The notes: generated by a model not told the origin, from the sequence alone. 64,000 nt of DNA from CAMAVH01 sp036500145 (GCA_036500145.1 DASYCO010000020.1:7166-71165); one strand, 5' to 3'; counted from the first letter of the stretch, positions 18,404 through 27,518 are shown. Translations and numbers: made by a program.

Positions 18404-19465
18404 ATGCTCGAGCCGTCTCGCGCGTGGATCGTCACGCCCATATTCCGGACCATGCTGGCCGCGCTCGCGGCGACCCTTTGCGTCGCGGCCGCGTCGGCCG
18501 ACCCCGTCGAGGATTTCTACGCCAAGAACCGCATCACCATCAGCGTCGGCGGCACGTCGGGCGGCGGCTACGCCGTCTATGCGCGCACGCTCGCGACCGT
18601 GCTCGGCAACTACGTGCCCGGCAAGCCAACCGTGATCGTGCAGTACATGCCGGGCGCCAGCACCATCCGCGCCGCCAACTACATCTACAACGCGGCGCGC
18701 CAGGACGGCTCGGAGATCGGGGCCTTCCAGCAGCCGGTGTTCACGGCGCCCTTCTTCGAGCCGAACGGCATCCAGTACGACGCGCAGAAGTTCCAGTGGC
18801 TCGGCAGCCTGAGCAGCGACGTCAACGTCTGCTTCGTCCGCTCCGACACCGGCATCAAGGACTTCGAGGAGACGCGCCAGAAGCAGGTCACCATCGGGGC
18901 CAACGCGCCGAGCGCCATCAGCACGCGCGCGCCCGTGATCCTCAACAACCTGCTGAAGACCAAGTTCAAGATCATCAGCGGCTACAACGGCCCCGACCTG
19001 GCGCTCGCCATCGACCGCAACGAGGTGCAGGGCCAGTGCAGCTCCTGGAGCTCGATCAAGTCCTTACGCGGCGACTGGCTGAACAGCAAGTTCATCAACA
19101 TCCTGGTGCAGCTCTCCACCGAGCGCGAGCCGGAGCTGCAGGACGTGCCGCTGATGATGGACTTCGTGCAGTCCGACGAGCAGCGCGCGGCGCTGAACTT
19201 CATGTTCACGCCGCAGAAGTTCGGCCGGCCCTACGCCTTCCCGCCGAACGTGCCGGCGGACCGCGTGGCCGCCATGCGCAAGGCCTTCGCCGACGTCGCA
19301 AAGGACGAGAAGTTCGTCGAGCTCGTCAAGAAGCAGAGCCTCGACGTCTCCTTCACCGACGGCGAGAAGATGCAGAGCCTGACCGCCGGGCTGTTCGCCA
19401 CGCCGAAGTCGATCATCGACATCGCCGAGAAGGCGGCGAACGCCGAAGGCGTCACGAAGAAATAG
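18404..19465 (+). CDS. Orphan Bug/TctC-family periplasmic binding protein
   Basis: After a signal sequence, the family pattern is visible: FYAKNRITISVGGTSGGGYAVYARTLA, then VIVQYMPGASTIRAANYIYN and a C-terminal PPNVPADRVAAMRKAFADV. These are high-affinity receptors for carboxylates, usually feeding TctAB permeases. No tctA or tctB lies in the window, so the receptor is orphan here. The start at 18404 has AAGGA at good spacing; the Met at 18452 is the alternative. A VOC gene and a UbiD-type gene follow. Confidence 0.88.
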   Translation: MLEPSRAWIVTPIFRTMLAALAATLCVAAASADPVEDFYAKNRITISVGGTSGGGYAVYARTLATVLGNYVPGKPTVIVQYMPGASTIRAANYIYNAARQDGSEIGAFQQPVFTAPFFEPNGIQYDAQKFQWLGSLSSDVNVCFVRSDTGIKDFEETRQKQVTIGANAPSAISTRAPVILNNLLKTKFKIISGYNGPDLALAIDRNEVQGQCSSWSSIKSLRGDWLNSKFINILVQLSTEREPELQDVPLMMDFVQSDEQRAALNFMFTPQKFGRPYAFPPNVPADRVAAMRKAFADVAKDEKFVELVKKQSLDVSFTDGEKMQSLTAGLFATPKSIIDIAEKAANAEGVTKK

Positions 19466-19495
19466 CGTTCACGGACCATTCGAGGGAGAGAAGCG

Positions 19496-19846
19496 ATGCC
19501 GAGAGTGCAGCATGTGGCGATCCGGTCGGAAAACCCGGAAAAGCTCGCCAAGTACTACGAAGACGTCTTCGGCTGGACCCGTCTGCGCCTGGGCGGCGGG
19601 GGCGGCGTGCATCTGACGGACGGCCACATCAACATCGCCATCCTGAACACCAACGGCGCGCCGGCCGGCGTCGAGCATATCGGCGTCAAGGTCGAGAGCA
19701 TGGACGAGGTGAAGGACGGCCTGGCGAAGTACGGCGTCGCCCTGGAGGCGCGGCCGGCCGACAACCGCGCCGCCGAACAGCGCGTCGTCGACCCGGACGG
19801 CAACTCCATCGACCTGTCCGTCCGCGGCTTCATGTACAGGGCCTGA
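19496..19846 (+). CDS. VOC-family (glyoxalase/dioxygenase fold) protein
   Basis: The 116 residues form two beta-alpha-beta-beta-beta units: VQHVAIRSENPEKLAKYYEDVFGW opens the first and VEHIGVKVESMDEVKDGLAKYG the second, ending DPDGNSIDLSVRGF. Potential metal ligands are an early His, a middle His and the late Asp region. The reaction is unknown. Its position 30 bases after the binding-protein gene suggests joint expression and a role in breaking down the imported compound. Confidence 0.85.
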   Translation: MPRVQHVAIRSENPEKLAKYYEDVFGWTRLRLGGGGGVHLTDGHINIAILNTNGAPAGVEHIGVKVESMDEVKDGLAKYGVALEARPADNRAAEQRVVDPDGNSIDLSVRGFMYRA

Positions 19847-19899
19847 CCGGCCGGTTCGCGCCGTAGGTCAGGCTGCGCCGTCCCGGCGGCAGAGATGCG

Positions 19900-21540
19900 C
19901 TAGCGCTTCCGCTTTGCCGCCGGCTTCTTCTTCGCCGTCTTGCCGAGCTTGGGCGACGGCATGTCGCGCGCCGAACGCATGGCCGTCTCGTCGTGGTAGA
20001 GCGCGGCGCCGGGCGCATCGCCTTGTTCCGGCTCGAAGCTCAGCAGGTTCGGCACGTTGCCCGGCAGGCCAAGCTCGCTCCAGCGGTCGCCGACGCGGTC
20101 GTAGACGGACTTGCGCAGGCGCGTGCGCTTGGAGAACACCGGTATGTAGCGGTGCTCCTTGCAGGCGTTGATCAGCGCCTTCGAGCCATAGGGGCGAATC
20201 TCCGGCGGGTTCTGCGTCGGGTCGAGGCCGGTCGACCAGGTCTGGCGCAGGATGTCGATGTCGTCGCTCGGGTTGCAGCGGCTCGCCATGGCCCACAGCA
20301 CCTGGTCCATGTCCGTCGGGTCGACGTCCTCATCCACGGCGATGATCCATTTCGTGTAGTAGGCGCCGCCCGGCACCTGGGCGGCGAGCGCGAGAGCCTG
20401 CGGCGCGTGGCCGGCGTACTTCTGCTCGAGCGAGATGATCGTCATGCCGAAGCCGCCGGCGGCGGCCGGGTGCGAATAGACGCCGCAGATGCCCGGCACG
20501 CCGAGCTTGTTGAGGTCGTCCCAGATTTTCGCGCCGCGCAGGATGGAGAAGAAGCCGCTCTGCTCGCAGGAGGGATAGTCGGCCATCAGCGCGTTGGTCA
20601 GCACCGGCTTGTCGCGGTAGTGCACGGCGGTGATCTCGACCAGCGGGCACATGGCCTCGGGCTTGCCGTAGTAGCCGGTAAACTCGCCGAACGGGCCTTC
20701 GGCCTGCATGGCGTTCGGCTTGATGACGCCTTCGACGACGATCTCGGCGCTGGCCGGAAACAGCAGGTCGCTCTGCGTCGCCTTCACCAGCTCGACCGCC
20801 TCGCCCTTGATGCCGCCGGCATAGTCGTATTCCGAGGCGTTCTTCGGGAAGGACTGCGAGCCGACGAGCATGTAGAGCGGGTCGATGCCCCAGCAGGCGA
20901 CGACGGGCAGCGCCTTGCCCTGGGCCCAGGCGCGCGTGATGTGCAGGCGCGCATCCTTGCCGGGCGAGAGGTAGAGGCCGGTATGGTTGCGGTCCTGCAC
21001 CATCATGCGGTAGGTGCCGACGTTGAGGTAGCCGTTGTCCGGATCGCGCGTGATGACGGCGTCGCAGGTGCCGGCGTAGTTGCCGCCGTCGAGCGGCCAG
21101 TGGCGCGGGATCGGCAGCTTCTTGAGGTCGATGTCCTTGCCGGTGACGCTGTTCTCGTAGACCGGCGCCTTGGAGCGCGGCACCTCGACGGGGGGAATCT
21201 GCCGCTTCATCTTCTCCATGGTGCGGCGGATCAACTCGACCGTTGGAGTATCCGGCGGCTCTTCCAGCGACAGCGCGATGCGGCGCACGCTCGGGCCGTA
21301 GACGTTCCACAGATGCTTGATCTGGTAGGGGCTGTTCTCGAAGCCCTTGGCCTTCGTGAACATCACGGCGGGCGACGGCTTCTGCTTGGCGATGAGATAG
21401 GAAATGGCGCTCATTTCCTCTTCGACGTCGACAGGCTTGTCGACGGTGACGAGTTCGCCGATGGCTTCCGACCTCTCAAGCCAGTCCCGCAGGTCGCGGA
21501 TGGGATGGTTGGCGAGCGGCGCGGCGGAAAGCTTTTTCAT
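19900..21540 (-). CDS. UbiD-family prenylated-FMN decarboxylase
   Basis: The 546 residues follow the UbiD fold: an N-terminal LRDWLERSEAIGELVTVDKPVD, a central PIPRHWPLDGGNYAGTCDAVI, and EGPFGEFTGYYG carrying an active-site Glu. Such enzymes reversibly decarboxylate aromatic or unsaturated acids using prenylated FMN made by UbiX. No ubiX is in the window. The tail is Lys-rich. Ubiquinone biosynthesis is possible, but the neighbours (Bug receptor, VOC, molybdenum hydroxylase) favour catabolism. Confidence 0.9.
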   Translation of the reverse strand: MKKLSAAPLANHPIRDLRDWLERSEAIGELVTVDKPVDVEEEMSAISYLIAKQKPSPAVMFTKAKGFENSPYQIKHLWNVYGPSVRRIALSLEEPPDTPTVELIRRTMEKMKRQIPPVEVPRSKAPVYENSVTGKDIDLKKLPIPRHWPLDGGNYAGTCDAVITRDPDNGYLNVGTYRMMVQDRNHTGLYLSPGKDARLHITRAWAQGKALPVVACWGIDPLYMLVGSQSFPKNASEYDYAGGIKGEAVELVKATQSDLLFPASAEIVVEGVIKPNAMQAEGPFGEFTGYYGKPEAMCPLVEITAVHYRDKPVLTNALMADYPSCEQSGFFSILRGAKIWDDLNKLGVPGICGVYSHPAAAGGFGMTIISLEQKYAGHAPQALALAAQVPGGAYYTKWIIAVDEDVDPTDMDQVLWAMASRCNPSDDIDILRQTWSTGLDPTQNPPEIRPYGSKALINACKEHRYIPVFSKRTRLRKSVYDRVGDRWSELGLPGNVPNLLSFEPEQGDAPGAALYHDETAMRSARDMPSPKLGKTAKKKPAAKRKR

Positions 21541-21731
21541 GCGATGTACTTCTTTTTTTCATGCGTCCCCATTTCGGGTCGGAGCCCTGTCTCCGATCCG
21601 GCATTTGACGGTGCAAATGGCCGAAAACGCCCGATTGTAGGCGATCCTTTCGCGGGCTGACGAGAGGGAAAAGGCGCGACAGCGCGCGGCGCGAAGTGCG
21701 CCCCTCGAACATTTCCGAATGGAAGATGCGA

Positions 21732-22640
21732 CTACGGCGCGCCGATGTCGCCGAGGCGCTGCCGCGCTTCCGCCAGCACGGTCGCGGCGCCGTTCGCCTG
21801 GGCAAGCTGCGCTGCGTTCGTCAGCCATTGGCGCGCGTCGGCGGGACGGCCGTTGGACTGAGCGGCCCGTCCGGCGCGCAGGTAGAAGTCCGCCGCCGCC
21901 GCGCCGTCGCCGGCGGCCTGCGCGGCTTGGCCGGCGAAGGCCAGGGCACGCGCGACGCCGGGCAGATCCTTGGTCTTGCGCCGCAGCTCGACGGTGTCTT
22001 GGAAACTCGTCACGGCCTGCGCCGGGGCGTTCGCCAGCAGCTGCGAGCGGCCGAGCAGTTCCTGGCGGTCGGCCTTGAGGCCGGGCTCGGTCGGCGCACT
22101 GAGGCCGTTCACGATGCGCGTCAACGTTGCCGCGTCGCCGCTGTCGGCGGCGATCATGCCGATCAGGTAGTCGGCGCGTGCCGTCAATGCGGCGTTGGTG
22201 CCGGCGGCCTCGCGGGCGCGCTGGGCGGTCTGGCCGGCCTGCGGGTCTTTCGCGCCATAGAGGGCGACGGCCTCGGCAAGTGTGAGGGCCGGGAAGGGGG
22301 CCTGGCCGCGCCGCGCCAGCTCGGTCGCGGTGTCTCGCGCGCGCCGCGCGGCGTCGGCCGGCCTGTCGTCGCGCAGCAGCGCCAAGGAAGATTCGTAGCC
22401 GAGGTCGCCGATGGCCGGCAGGTCGTCGCGCGCGAAGGCGCGCGCCAGCGCCCGGTCGTAAAGGCCGACGGCCTGGGCATATTGGCCGTTCTCGAAGGCG
22501 CCGCGCGCGAGGCGGCGCAGGCTGTCGAACTCATGGTCCTCGGCGGCGAGCTTGGCCGGATCGGGCGCGGGCGTGCCGCCGCAGGCGGCCAGCGCGGGAG
22601 CGACGGCGAGAAGGACGAAGGCGAGGGCGCGCATCTTCAT
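21732..22640 (-). CDS. TPR-repeat lipoprotein ending the Mla-like operon
   Basis: A lipoprotein signal with lipobox LAAC (about residue 19) precedes an almost wholly alpha-helical, alanine-rich protein with repeated 34-residue-like helix pairs (for example FENGQYAQAVGLYDRALARAF, and FYLRAGRAAQSNGRPADARQWL near the end). It is the last gene of the operon; its start overlaps the MlaD stop by four bases. The operon position suggests an outer-membrane or periplasmic partner of the MCE protein, but it does not resemble PqiC or MlaA. Confidence 0.8.
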   Translation of the reverse strand: MKMRALAFVLLAVAPALAACGGTPAPDPAKLAAEDHEFDSLRRLARGAFENGQYAQAVGLYDRALARAFARDDLPAIGDLGYESSLALLRDDRPADAARRARDTATELARRGQAPFPALTLAEAVALYGAKDPQAGQTAQRAREAAGTNAALTARADYLIGMIAADSGDAATLTRIVNGLSAPTEPGLKADRQELLGRSQLLANAPAQAVTSFQDTVELRRKTKDLPGVARALAFAGQAAQAAGDGAAAADFYLRAGRAAQSNGRPADARQWLTNAAQLAQANGAATVLAEARQRLGDIGAP

Positions 22641-23611
22641 GGCCGGATCTCCGTGGCCGGCAGGCGGGTTTCCGGCGGCGGCGCGGCGCTGCCGCCAAGC
22701 AGCCAGGAGGAACGCATCTGCGCCATCAGGCGCTCGGCCTCGGCGAGGGTCTGCTGGGTCTGGACCATGAGGGCCGGCACCGAATCGGCGGCGGCCGGCA
22801 CGCGCTTGCCGAGATCCTTGCTCATGGCGTCGAGCGAGGCCAGCATCGCGTTCACGTTGTCGACCGTCTTGCCGAGGTTGTCCAGCAGCTGCGGCAGCCG
22901 CTCGTTGACCGTGCTGCCGGCCTGCGCGGTCTCCGCCGTCGTCTTGCGCAGGTTGTCGCTGATCGGCTGCAGGCGGTCGACCTGCTGCTGCACCGACTGG
23001 GCGACCGCCTCGAGCTGCTTGGAGAGGCCGTCGTCGCGCATCAGGCGGCCGACGGAGCCTTGGCCCTGCTCAAGCCCCTGCATCACGTTGGCGAGGGACG
23101 TGATCGTGCGCTGGGCATCGTCGAGGATCGGATAGACGCGCTTCTGCAGGTCCGAGAGGATGTCGCTGATGCCGTCGGTGGCGGAGCGGTCGGTCGCGGC
23201 GTTGAGCACGGCATAGTCCCAGTCGAGCGGATCGCCGCGCCCGCGCGAGATTTCGAGGTAGGCCGCGCCGGCGATGCCGAACTGCTTCTTGATCACGACC
23301 TGGGAATCGCGGCGCACGAATTCCTTCATGGAGGAATTGATCTCGACCTCCGCATGGAAGGCCTGGCGCGGGTCGATGACGATGCGCTTGACCACGCCGG
23401 CGCTAGTGCCGAGCACTTCCACGTTGGCGCCGGCGCTGAGGCCCGCCAGGCCCTCTTCCGGCAGCAGGATGTGCAGGGTGAGGACCGACTTGAACAGCCC
23501 TTGCAGGAAGCCGGCCTGCAGCACGGCGGCGCCGAACAGGACGAGGCAGCCGATGAGCAGCCAGCCGCTGCGGGTGCGGACATATCGGAACAGCGGCGTC
23601 TGGGCGGTCAT
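22637..23611 (-). CDS. MlaD/MCE-domain lipid-binding protein
   Basis: One N-terminal membrane helix (WLLIGCLVLFGAAVLQAGFL) is followed by a single MCE domain (GLSAGANVEVLGTSAGVVKRI ... GIAGAAYLEISRG). A long coiled-coil region (about residues 150-290) follows with many Gln/Leu heptads. MCE proteins form hexameric barrels that shuttle phospholipids between membranes. The start at 23611 overlaps the preceding gene by four bases, so the longer frame is discarded. Neighbours encode MlaE-like and MlaF-like partners. Confidence 0.9.
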   Translation of the reverse strand: MTAQTPLFRYVRTRSGWLLIGCLVLFGAAVLQAGFLQGLFKSVLTLHILLPEEGLAGLSAGANVEVLGTSAGVVKRIVIDPRQAFHAEVEINSSMKEFVRRDSQVVIKKQFGIAGAAYLEISRGRGDPLDWDYAVLNAATDRSATDGISDILSDLQKRVYPILDDAQRTITSLANVMQGLEQGQGSVGRLMRDDGLSKQLEAVAQSVQQQVDRLQPISDNLRKTTAETAQAGSTVNERLPQLLDNLGKTVDNVNAMLASLDAMSKDLGKRVPAAADSVPALMVQTQQTLAEAERLMAQMRSSWLLGGSAAPPPETRLPATEIRP

Positions 23612-24321
23612 TGTTCGATTTCCTCGACGAGGCGATTGTCCAAGATGATGTAGCGGCGGCAGTCGGGCAATGCGGCGGCGCCGGTCGGCGCGTCGTCCGG
23701 CACGAACCACAGGATGGCGGCGCCGTCGTCGCGGGCCTGGCGCATGGCGTTGAGCAGGCGGCCGAGGTTGCCGGGCGCGAAGTCCGCCAGGCGGGAGGCG
23801 ACGAGCACCAGGTCCGGCTTGCCGAGGAAGGCGCGGACCAGGGAGGCGCGGCGCAGGTCGGCTTCGGCGTAGTCGTCGGGATAGCCCATGGGCAGGCCGA
23901 GGAAGCCGAGGCGCTGGGCGATCTGCGCCGCGTCGCGCAGCACGTCCTGGCGCGGCAGCCGGGTGTGGTAGAGCGTCGGCAGCAGGATGTTGCTGGCCAG
24001 CGGGACGTAGGACAGCCAGGCGGTGTCGTCGAGCGCGCAGCCGATGCGGCCGCGCCGGGCGTTGGCGTAGTCGGGCGGGCTGCCGATCCAGTCCTGGCCC
24101 TGGAACAGCACGCTGCCCTGCCGGGGAGGGCGCAGGCCGCAGGCCGCGTCGGCGATCAGCTGGGCGTGCTGCGTCTCGTTGACGGCGACGACGGCGAGTT
24201 CGCCGGCGGGAATCGCGAGGTCGACCGTCAGCTCGCCGCTCTGCAGGTCTGGGATGGGCAGGCGCACGTCCGCCAGCCAGAGCGTCGGCGGGATTTCTGC
24301 GTCTGAGATGCGAAGGTCCAT
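23608..24321 (-). CDS. MlaF-like ABC ATPase homologue lacking every catalytic motif
   Basis: Position and overall layout match MlaF: GELAVVAV ... GLRPPRQGSVLFQGQDW, then PDLVLVASRLADF. Where Walker A should be (about residue 50) the sequence reads VNETQHAQL, with no Gly-rich loop and no Lys. Walker B has Ala and Ser in place of Asp-Glu (about 172), the signature is DLRRASLVRAF, and the switch His is absent (LWFVPDD). Hydrolysis is therefore not expected. The reading frame is intact and overlaps mlaD by four bases, so this is not simple decay. ATG 24321 has AGGTG upstream; GTG 24330 is an alternative. Confidence 0.8.
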   Translation of the reverse strand: MDLRISDAEIPPTLWLADVRLPIPDLQSGELTVDLAIPAGELAVVAVNETQHAQLIADAACGLRPPRQGSVLFQGQDWIGSPPDYANARRGRIGCALDDTAWLSYVPLASNILLPTLYHTRLPRQDVLRDAAQIAQRLGFLGLPMGYPDDYAEADLRRASLVRAFLGKPDLVLVASRLADFAPGNLGRLLNAMRQARDDGAAILWFVPDDAPTGAAALPDCRRYIILDNRLVEEIEQ

Positions 24322-24330
24322 GGTGCGCAC

Positions 24331-25158
24331 CTAGAGCAGCAGGCTGGCGACGGTGCTGATGCCGATGATCGCGAGCACGGAGCGCACGAAGCCGACGGGC
24401 AGCATCTCATGGAAGCCGGAACGGGTGGCGATGCGGTCGTTTGCTGTCAAGGCGGCGACGGCGCCGATCGCCAGGCCGATCAGCAGGGTCTTGACCGGCA
24501 GGATGGCGTAGCCGGCGCTGCCGACCACCGTGTAGGCGCGGCCTACGAATTCCGCGAAGCGCACGGTGGCGTTGCCGGTCAGCACGGCGAAGGCGTAGCC
24601 GGACAGGAAGGTGGCGAAGATCAGCACGATGGCGAGGCAGAAGACGCTGAGCGCCAGCGCCACCGAGCGAGGCACGACGAAGAGCAGGAAGGGGTCGAGG
24701 CCCATGGCGTCGAGCGCGCGGTCATGGCCGGACTGGCGCATGGCCGCCAGCTCGCTCAGCATGATGAGCCCGCCGCGACCGACGATGAGCAGGCCGACGA
24801 AGATCGGCGCGATCTCGCGCACGATGATGGTGCCGACGATGGAGAGGAACTGGCCGCTATCGCCGAGCTGGCCGTACCAGTAGAGGCCCTGCGCCAGCAG
24901 GGACACGCCGAGGACGACGCCCAGCACGACGACGGCGAGCAGGCTCTGGACGGCCACGATGTCCATGAAGCGCCAGAACTCGGCGCGCACCGGGCGGCGC
25001 CAGACGACGGGCCGTAGCGCCTGATGCACGATGCTGGCGAGGATCGCGAAGAACAGGATCAGCTTGTTGAAGGGGCGCAGCGGCGCGCTGGCGACGGCAT
25101 GGAAGAAATGCCGTTCCTTCGGCGCCTCGGCGCGGCCGTTCATGGGGGCGTCGCTCAC
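24331..25158 (-). CDS. MlaE-family lipid-transport permease
   Basis: The 275 residues include five to six hydrophobic segments and the family core ... IVREIAPIFVGLLIVGRGG ... ELAAMRQSGHDRALDAMGLDP, which contains the helix that docks onto the ATPase. Its start overlaps the upstream cyclase-like gene by four bases and its stop is followed closely by the ATPase-like gene. By family it is the inner-membrane channel of an MCE lipid transporter. The sequence looks intact, in contrast to its ATPase partner. Confidence 0.9.
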   Translation of the reverse strand: MSDAPMNGRAEAPKERHFFHAVASAPLRPFNKLILFFAILASIVHQALRPVVWRRPVRAEFWRFMDIVAVQSLLAVVVLGVVLGVSLLAQGLYWYGQLGDSGQFLSIVGTIIVREIAPIFVGLLIVGRGGLIMLSELAAMRQSGHDRALDAMGLDPFLLFVVPRSVALALSVFCLAIVLIFATFLSGYAFAVLTGNATVRFAEFVGRAYTVVGSAGYAILPVKTLLIGLAIGAVAALTANDRIATRSGFHEMLPVGFVRSVLAIIGISTVASLLL

Positions 25159-27518
25159 AGCCGCCCCCGCAGGGTGAAGGTCGTCATCTCGCCGATGCGC
25201 TCGAGGTAGTAGGCGCCGACGCGGCGGAACAGGAAGCGGCTGTTCAGGTATTCATAGGCGCTCTGGCTGACGTGGATGGAGCCGGCCGCCGCCGTGGCGG
25301 CGAGCGCCTGGCCGAGCTGCACCGATTCGCCCCAGATGTTGTAAGGGCCTTGGTCGCCGACGGCGGTGCCGACGGCGACGCCGCTGTCGATCCCCATGGC
25401 GAAGAGCGGCGTGCGGTTGTAGCGCCGCGACAGCGCGCCGCAATGATCACGCAATTCGAGGGCGGCGTTGGCGAGATTGACGGCGGCGGCCTCGCCGTCG
25501 CCGTCGAACCCGTCGGCGGCGAAGATCTCGTTGCCGACGATCTTGAGGTAGCGGACATGGTGGCGGTCGCAGGCGACCCGCGCCGCCTCGGCGATGTTCT
25601 CCAGCAGGTCTTCGGGGGCCTGGGCGTCCGCCGACAGGGCGCTGTTCAGGTCGAGCCGCAGGGTCATGCTCGTCACGCGCGGGAAGACCGTGGCGGCGCC
25701 GGAGGCCTTGCCGTTGAAACGGCGCATGGCGAGGCGCTGGCGCTCGCCGGTGATGGAGGCCGTGCGCAGGGCGGCGGGCTCCGCCGCCAGCGGCGCACCG
25801 GCGAAGGCGACCTCCTCGTGGGCCTGCTGCGCCTGCGCGGCCCCGGGATCCTCCATCTGCGGCAGGTGAGTGCCGAGCCAGCGCGCGAAGCTGCGCAGCA
25901 GCAGGAGCGTGGCGTCGCCCGAATCCGCGTCGAGCGGGACATGCTCCAGCGCCAGGTAGCCGACGATGGCGCCCTGCTGGCTCAGGGGAAACAGCAGCAG
26001 GTTGCGCTTTCCCGCATTCGCCGGATAGAGGCTGCGCACTTCGGCCAGGCGCGGATCGGTCCTGGCGTCCTCGACGATGGTCTCCTCGCCTTGAGAGACT
26101 GCCTGGAACAGCTCGGGGATCTGGTCGCGCGCGATCTCGATGCCGGCGGTGTGGCTGCCGCTGTCCGCGTCGTAGGCATCCAGGCAGAAGGCCGTCGACT
26201 GGTTCAGCTCGAAGCGCCAGACGCGCACGCTGGCGGCCTTGGCGGCGCGGGCGACGGCTTCGGTGAAGCGCGCCAGCTGCAGCAGGCCGACCACGGGCTC
26301 GCCCGCGAGCGCGCCAAGCTCCGCGAAGGACAGCTCGCGCCGCTCCATGGCGCCTTCGCGGCGCGTCATGGCGCGCCTCGCGCGGTCGGCCGCGAAGCTC
26401 TGGCGGATCAGCAAGGTCGCGATGAACAGGGCCAGCGCGACGACGGCGGCGGACATGTAGAGGGAGTTGCGCGTGTTCTGGCCGACGAAGCCGACGAAGT
26501 CGTTCTCGGGCACGACGAACAGCAGCATCCAGTTGCGGGTGATGATGTTGGAGAGGGACGAGCCGAGGATGACGTAGCGGGCGTGGTCGATCTCGGTCAG
26601 CGACTGGCGCGGCCCGACGCGGACCCTGTCGTAGGCCTCGGTCACATAGGGGCGGTTAAGCTCCGTGATGTTGGCGAGGCGCAGCTCGCCGTTTTCGTCG
26701 TTCGTCGGGTTGCTGCGGTGGCGCTGGGCGATGACGCGGCCCTGCTCGTCGATGATCAGGCTCTCGCTGCGCCCGCTGATGCGCAGGCCGGCGAGGAAGT
26801 CGTTGAGCTCGTCGAGGTAGATGTCGACGCCGACGATGGTCGTCGGGTGGCCGTCGGCGTCGCGCGCCGCGAGAGAGGCGGTGATGCCGGGCTTCTTGTC
26901 GGTGAAGAAGACGTAGGCGTCGGTCCAGGTCACGTCCTGGGCCTCGGTCGCGTCGGTGAACCAGGGCCGGGTGCGCGGATCGTAGGTGTCGGCCGGGTCG
27001 AGGTCGGTGCCGGTGACCTTGCCGTCGGCGTCGCGCCGGGTCCAGGTCGTCGTCAGCTTGCCGTCGCGCCGCTCCATGAACTTGCTGTCGACGCCGCCGA
27101 CGTCGTTGCGCCGCAGCATCAGGTAGTCGCCGGCCGGGTCGGCGACGCTGATCAGCGCGATCATCGGCGCGTCCTGCAGCAGGCGCATGCCGAAACGCTC
27201 GAGCGTCTGGCGGTTCCTGGGCTCGAAGGTGTCGCCGGACGAGGCGGCGGTCAGGGCGCGCACGGCGTTGTCGGCTGGCTTGAAATGGGCTCCGACTTCC
27301 AGCCGGACCTGCTGCTCGAGCACGACGAGGAGGTCGCGCGACAGGGCCAGCGTGCCCTCGCGGTTGCTCTGGTAGGAATAGACCGCGATGCCGATCAGGC
27401 CGAGCATCATCAGCGCGACGCTCGCGATGGGGATGCCGAAGCGGAAGAAGCGCAGCCGCCGTGCCTGCCGGACCTCGCCAAGATCCTCGTTCGCGTCGAA
27501 TATCTCTTGGTTACGCAT
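25155..27518 (-). CDS. dCache-GAF protein with degenerate class III cyclase domain
   Basis: The order is: membrane helix (about 25-48), periplasmic dCache-like sensor (60-330, including DPRTRPWF), second helix (350-372), GAF-like domain (400-560) and a cyclase homology domain (615-787). In the cyclase, the first metal Asp is present (LRLDLNS, about 622). The second is Asn (KIVGNEIF, about 660), and the transition-state Asn and Arg of VNxAxR are Gln and Ala (VQLGQAL, about 736). Cyclase activity is therefore doubtful. It heads the Mla-like operon. Confidence 0.85.
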   Translation of the reverse strand: MRNQEIFDANEDLGEVRQARRLRFFRFGIPIASVALMMLGLIGIAVYSYQSNREGTLALSRDLLVVLEQQVRLEVGAHFKPADNAVRALTAASSGDTFEPRNRQTLERFGMRLLQDAPMIALISVADPAGDYLMLRRNDVGGVDSKFMERRDGKLTTTWTRRDADGKVTGTDLDPADTYDPRTRPWFTDATEAQDVTWTDAYVFFTDKKPGITASLAARDADGHPTTIVGVDIYLDELNDFLAGLRISGRSESLIIDEQGRVIAQRHRSNPTNDENGELRLANITELNRPYVTEAYDRVRVGPRQSLTEIDHARYVILGSSLSNIITRNWMLLFVVPENDFVGFVGQNTRNSLYMSAAVVALALFIATLLIRQSFAADRARRAMTRREGAMERRELSFAELGALAGEPVVGLLQLARFTEAVARAAKAASVRVWRFELNQSTAFCLDAYDADSGSHTAGIEIARDQIPELFQAVSQGEETIVEDARTDPRLAEVRSLYPANAGKRNLLLFPLSQQGAIVGYLALEHVPLDADSGDATLLLLRSFARWLGTHLPQMEDPGAAQAQQAHEEVAFAGAPLAAEPAALRTASITGERQRLAMRRFNGKASGAATVFPRVTSMTLRLDLNSALSADAQAPEDLLENIAEAARVACDRHHVRYLKIVGNEIFAADGFDGDGEAAAVNLANAALELRDHCGALSRRYNRTPLFAMGIDSGVAVGTAVGDQGPYNIWGESVQLGQALAATAAAGSIHVSQSAYEYLNSRFLFRRVGAYYLERIGEMTTFTLRGRL

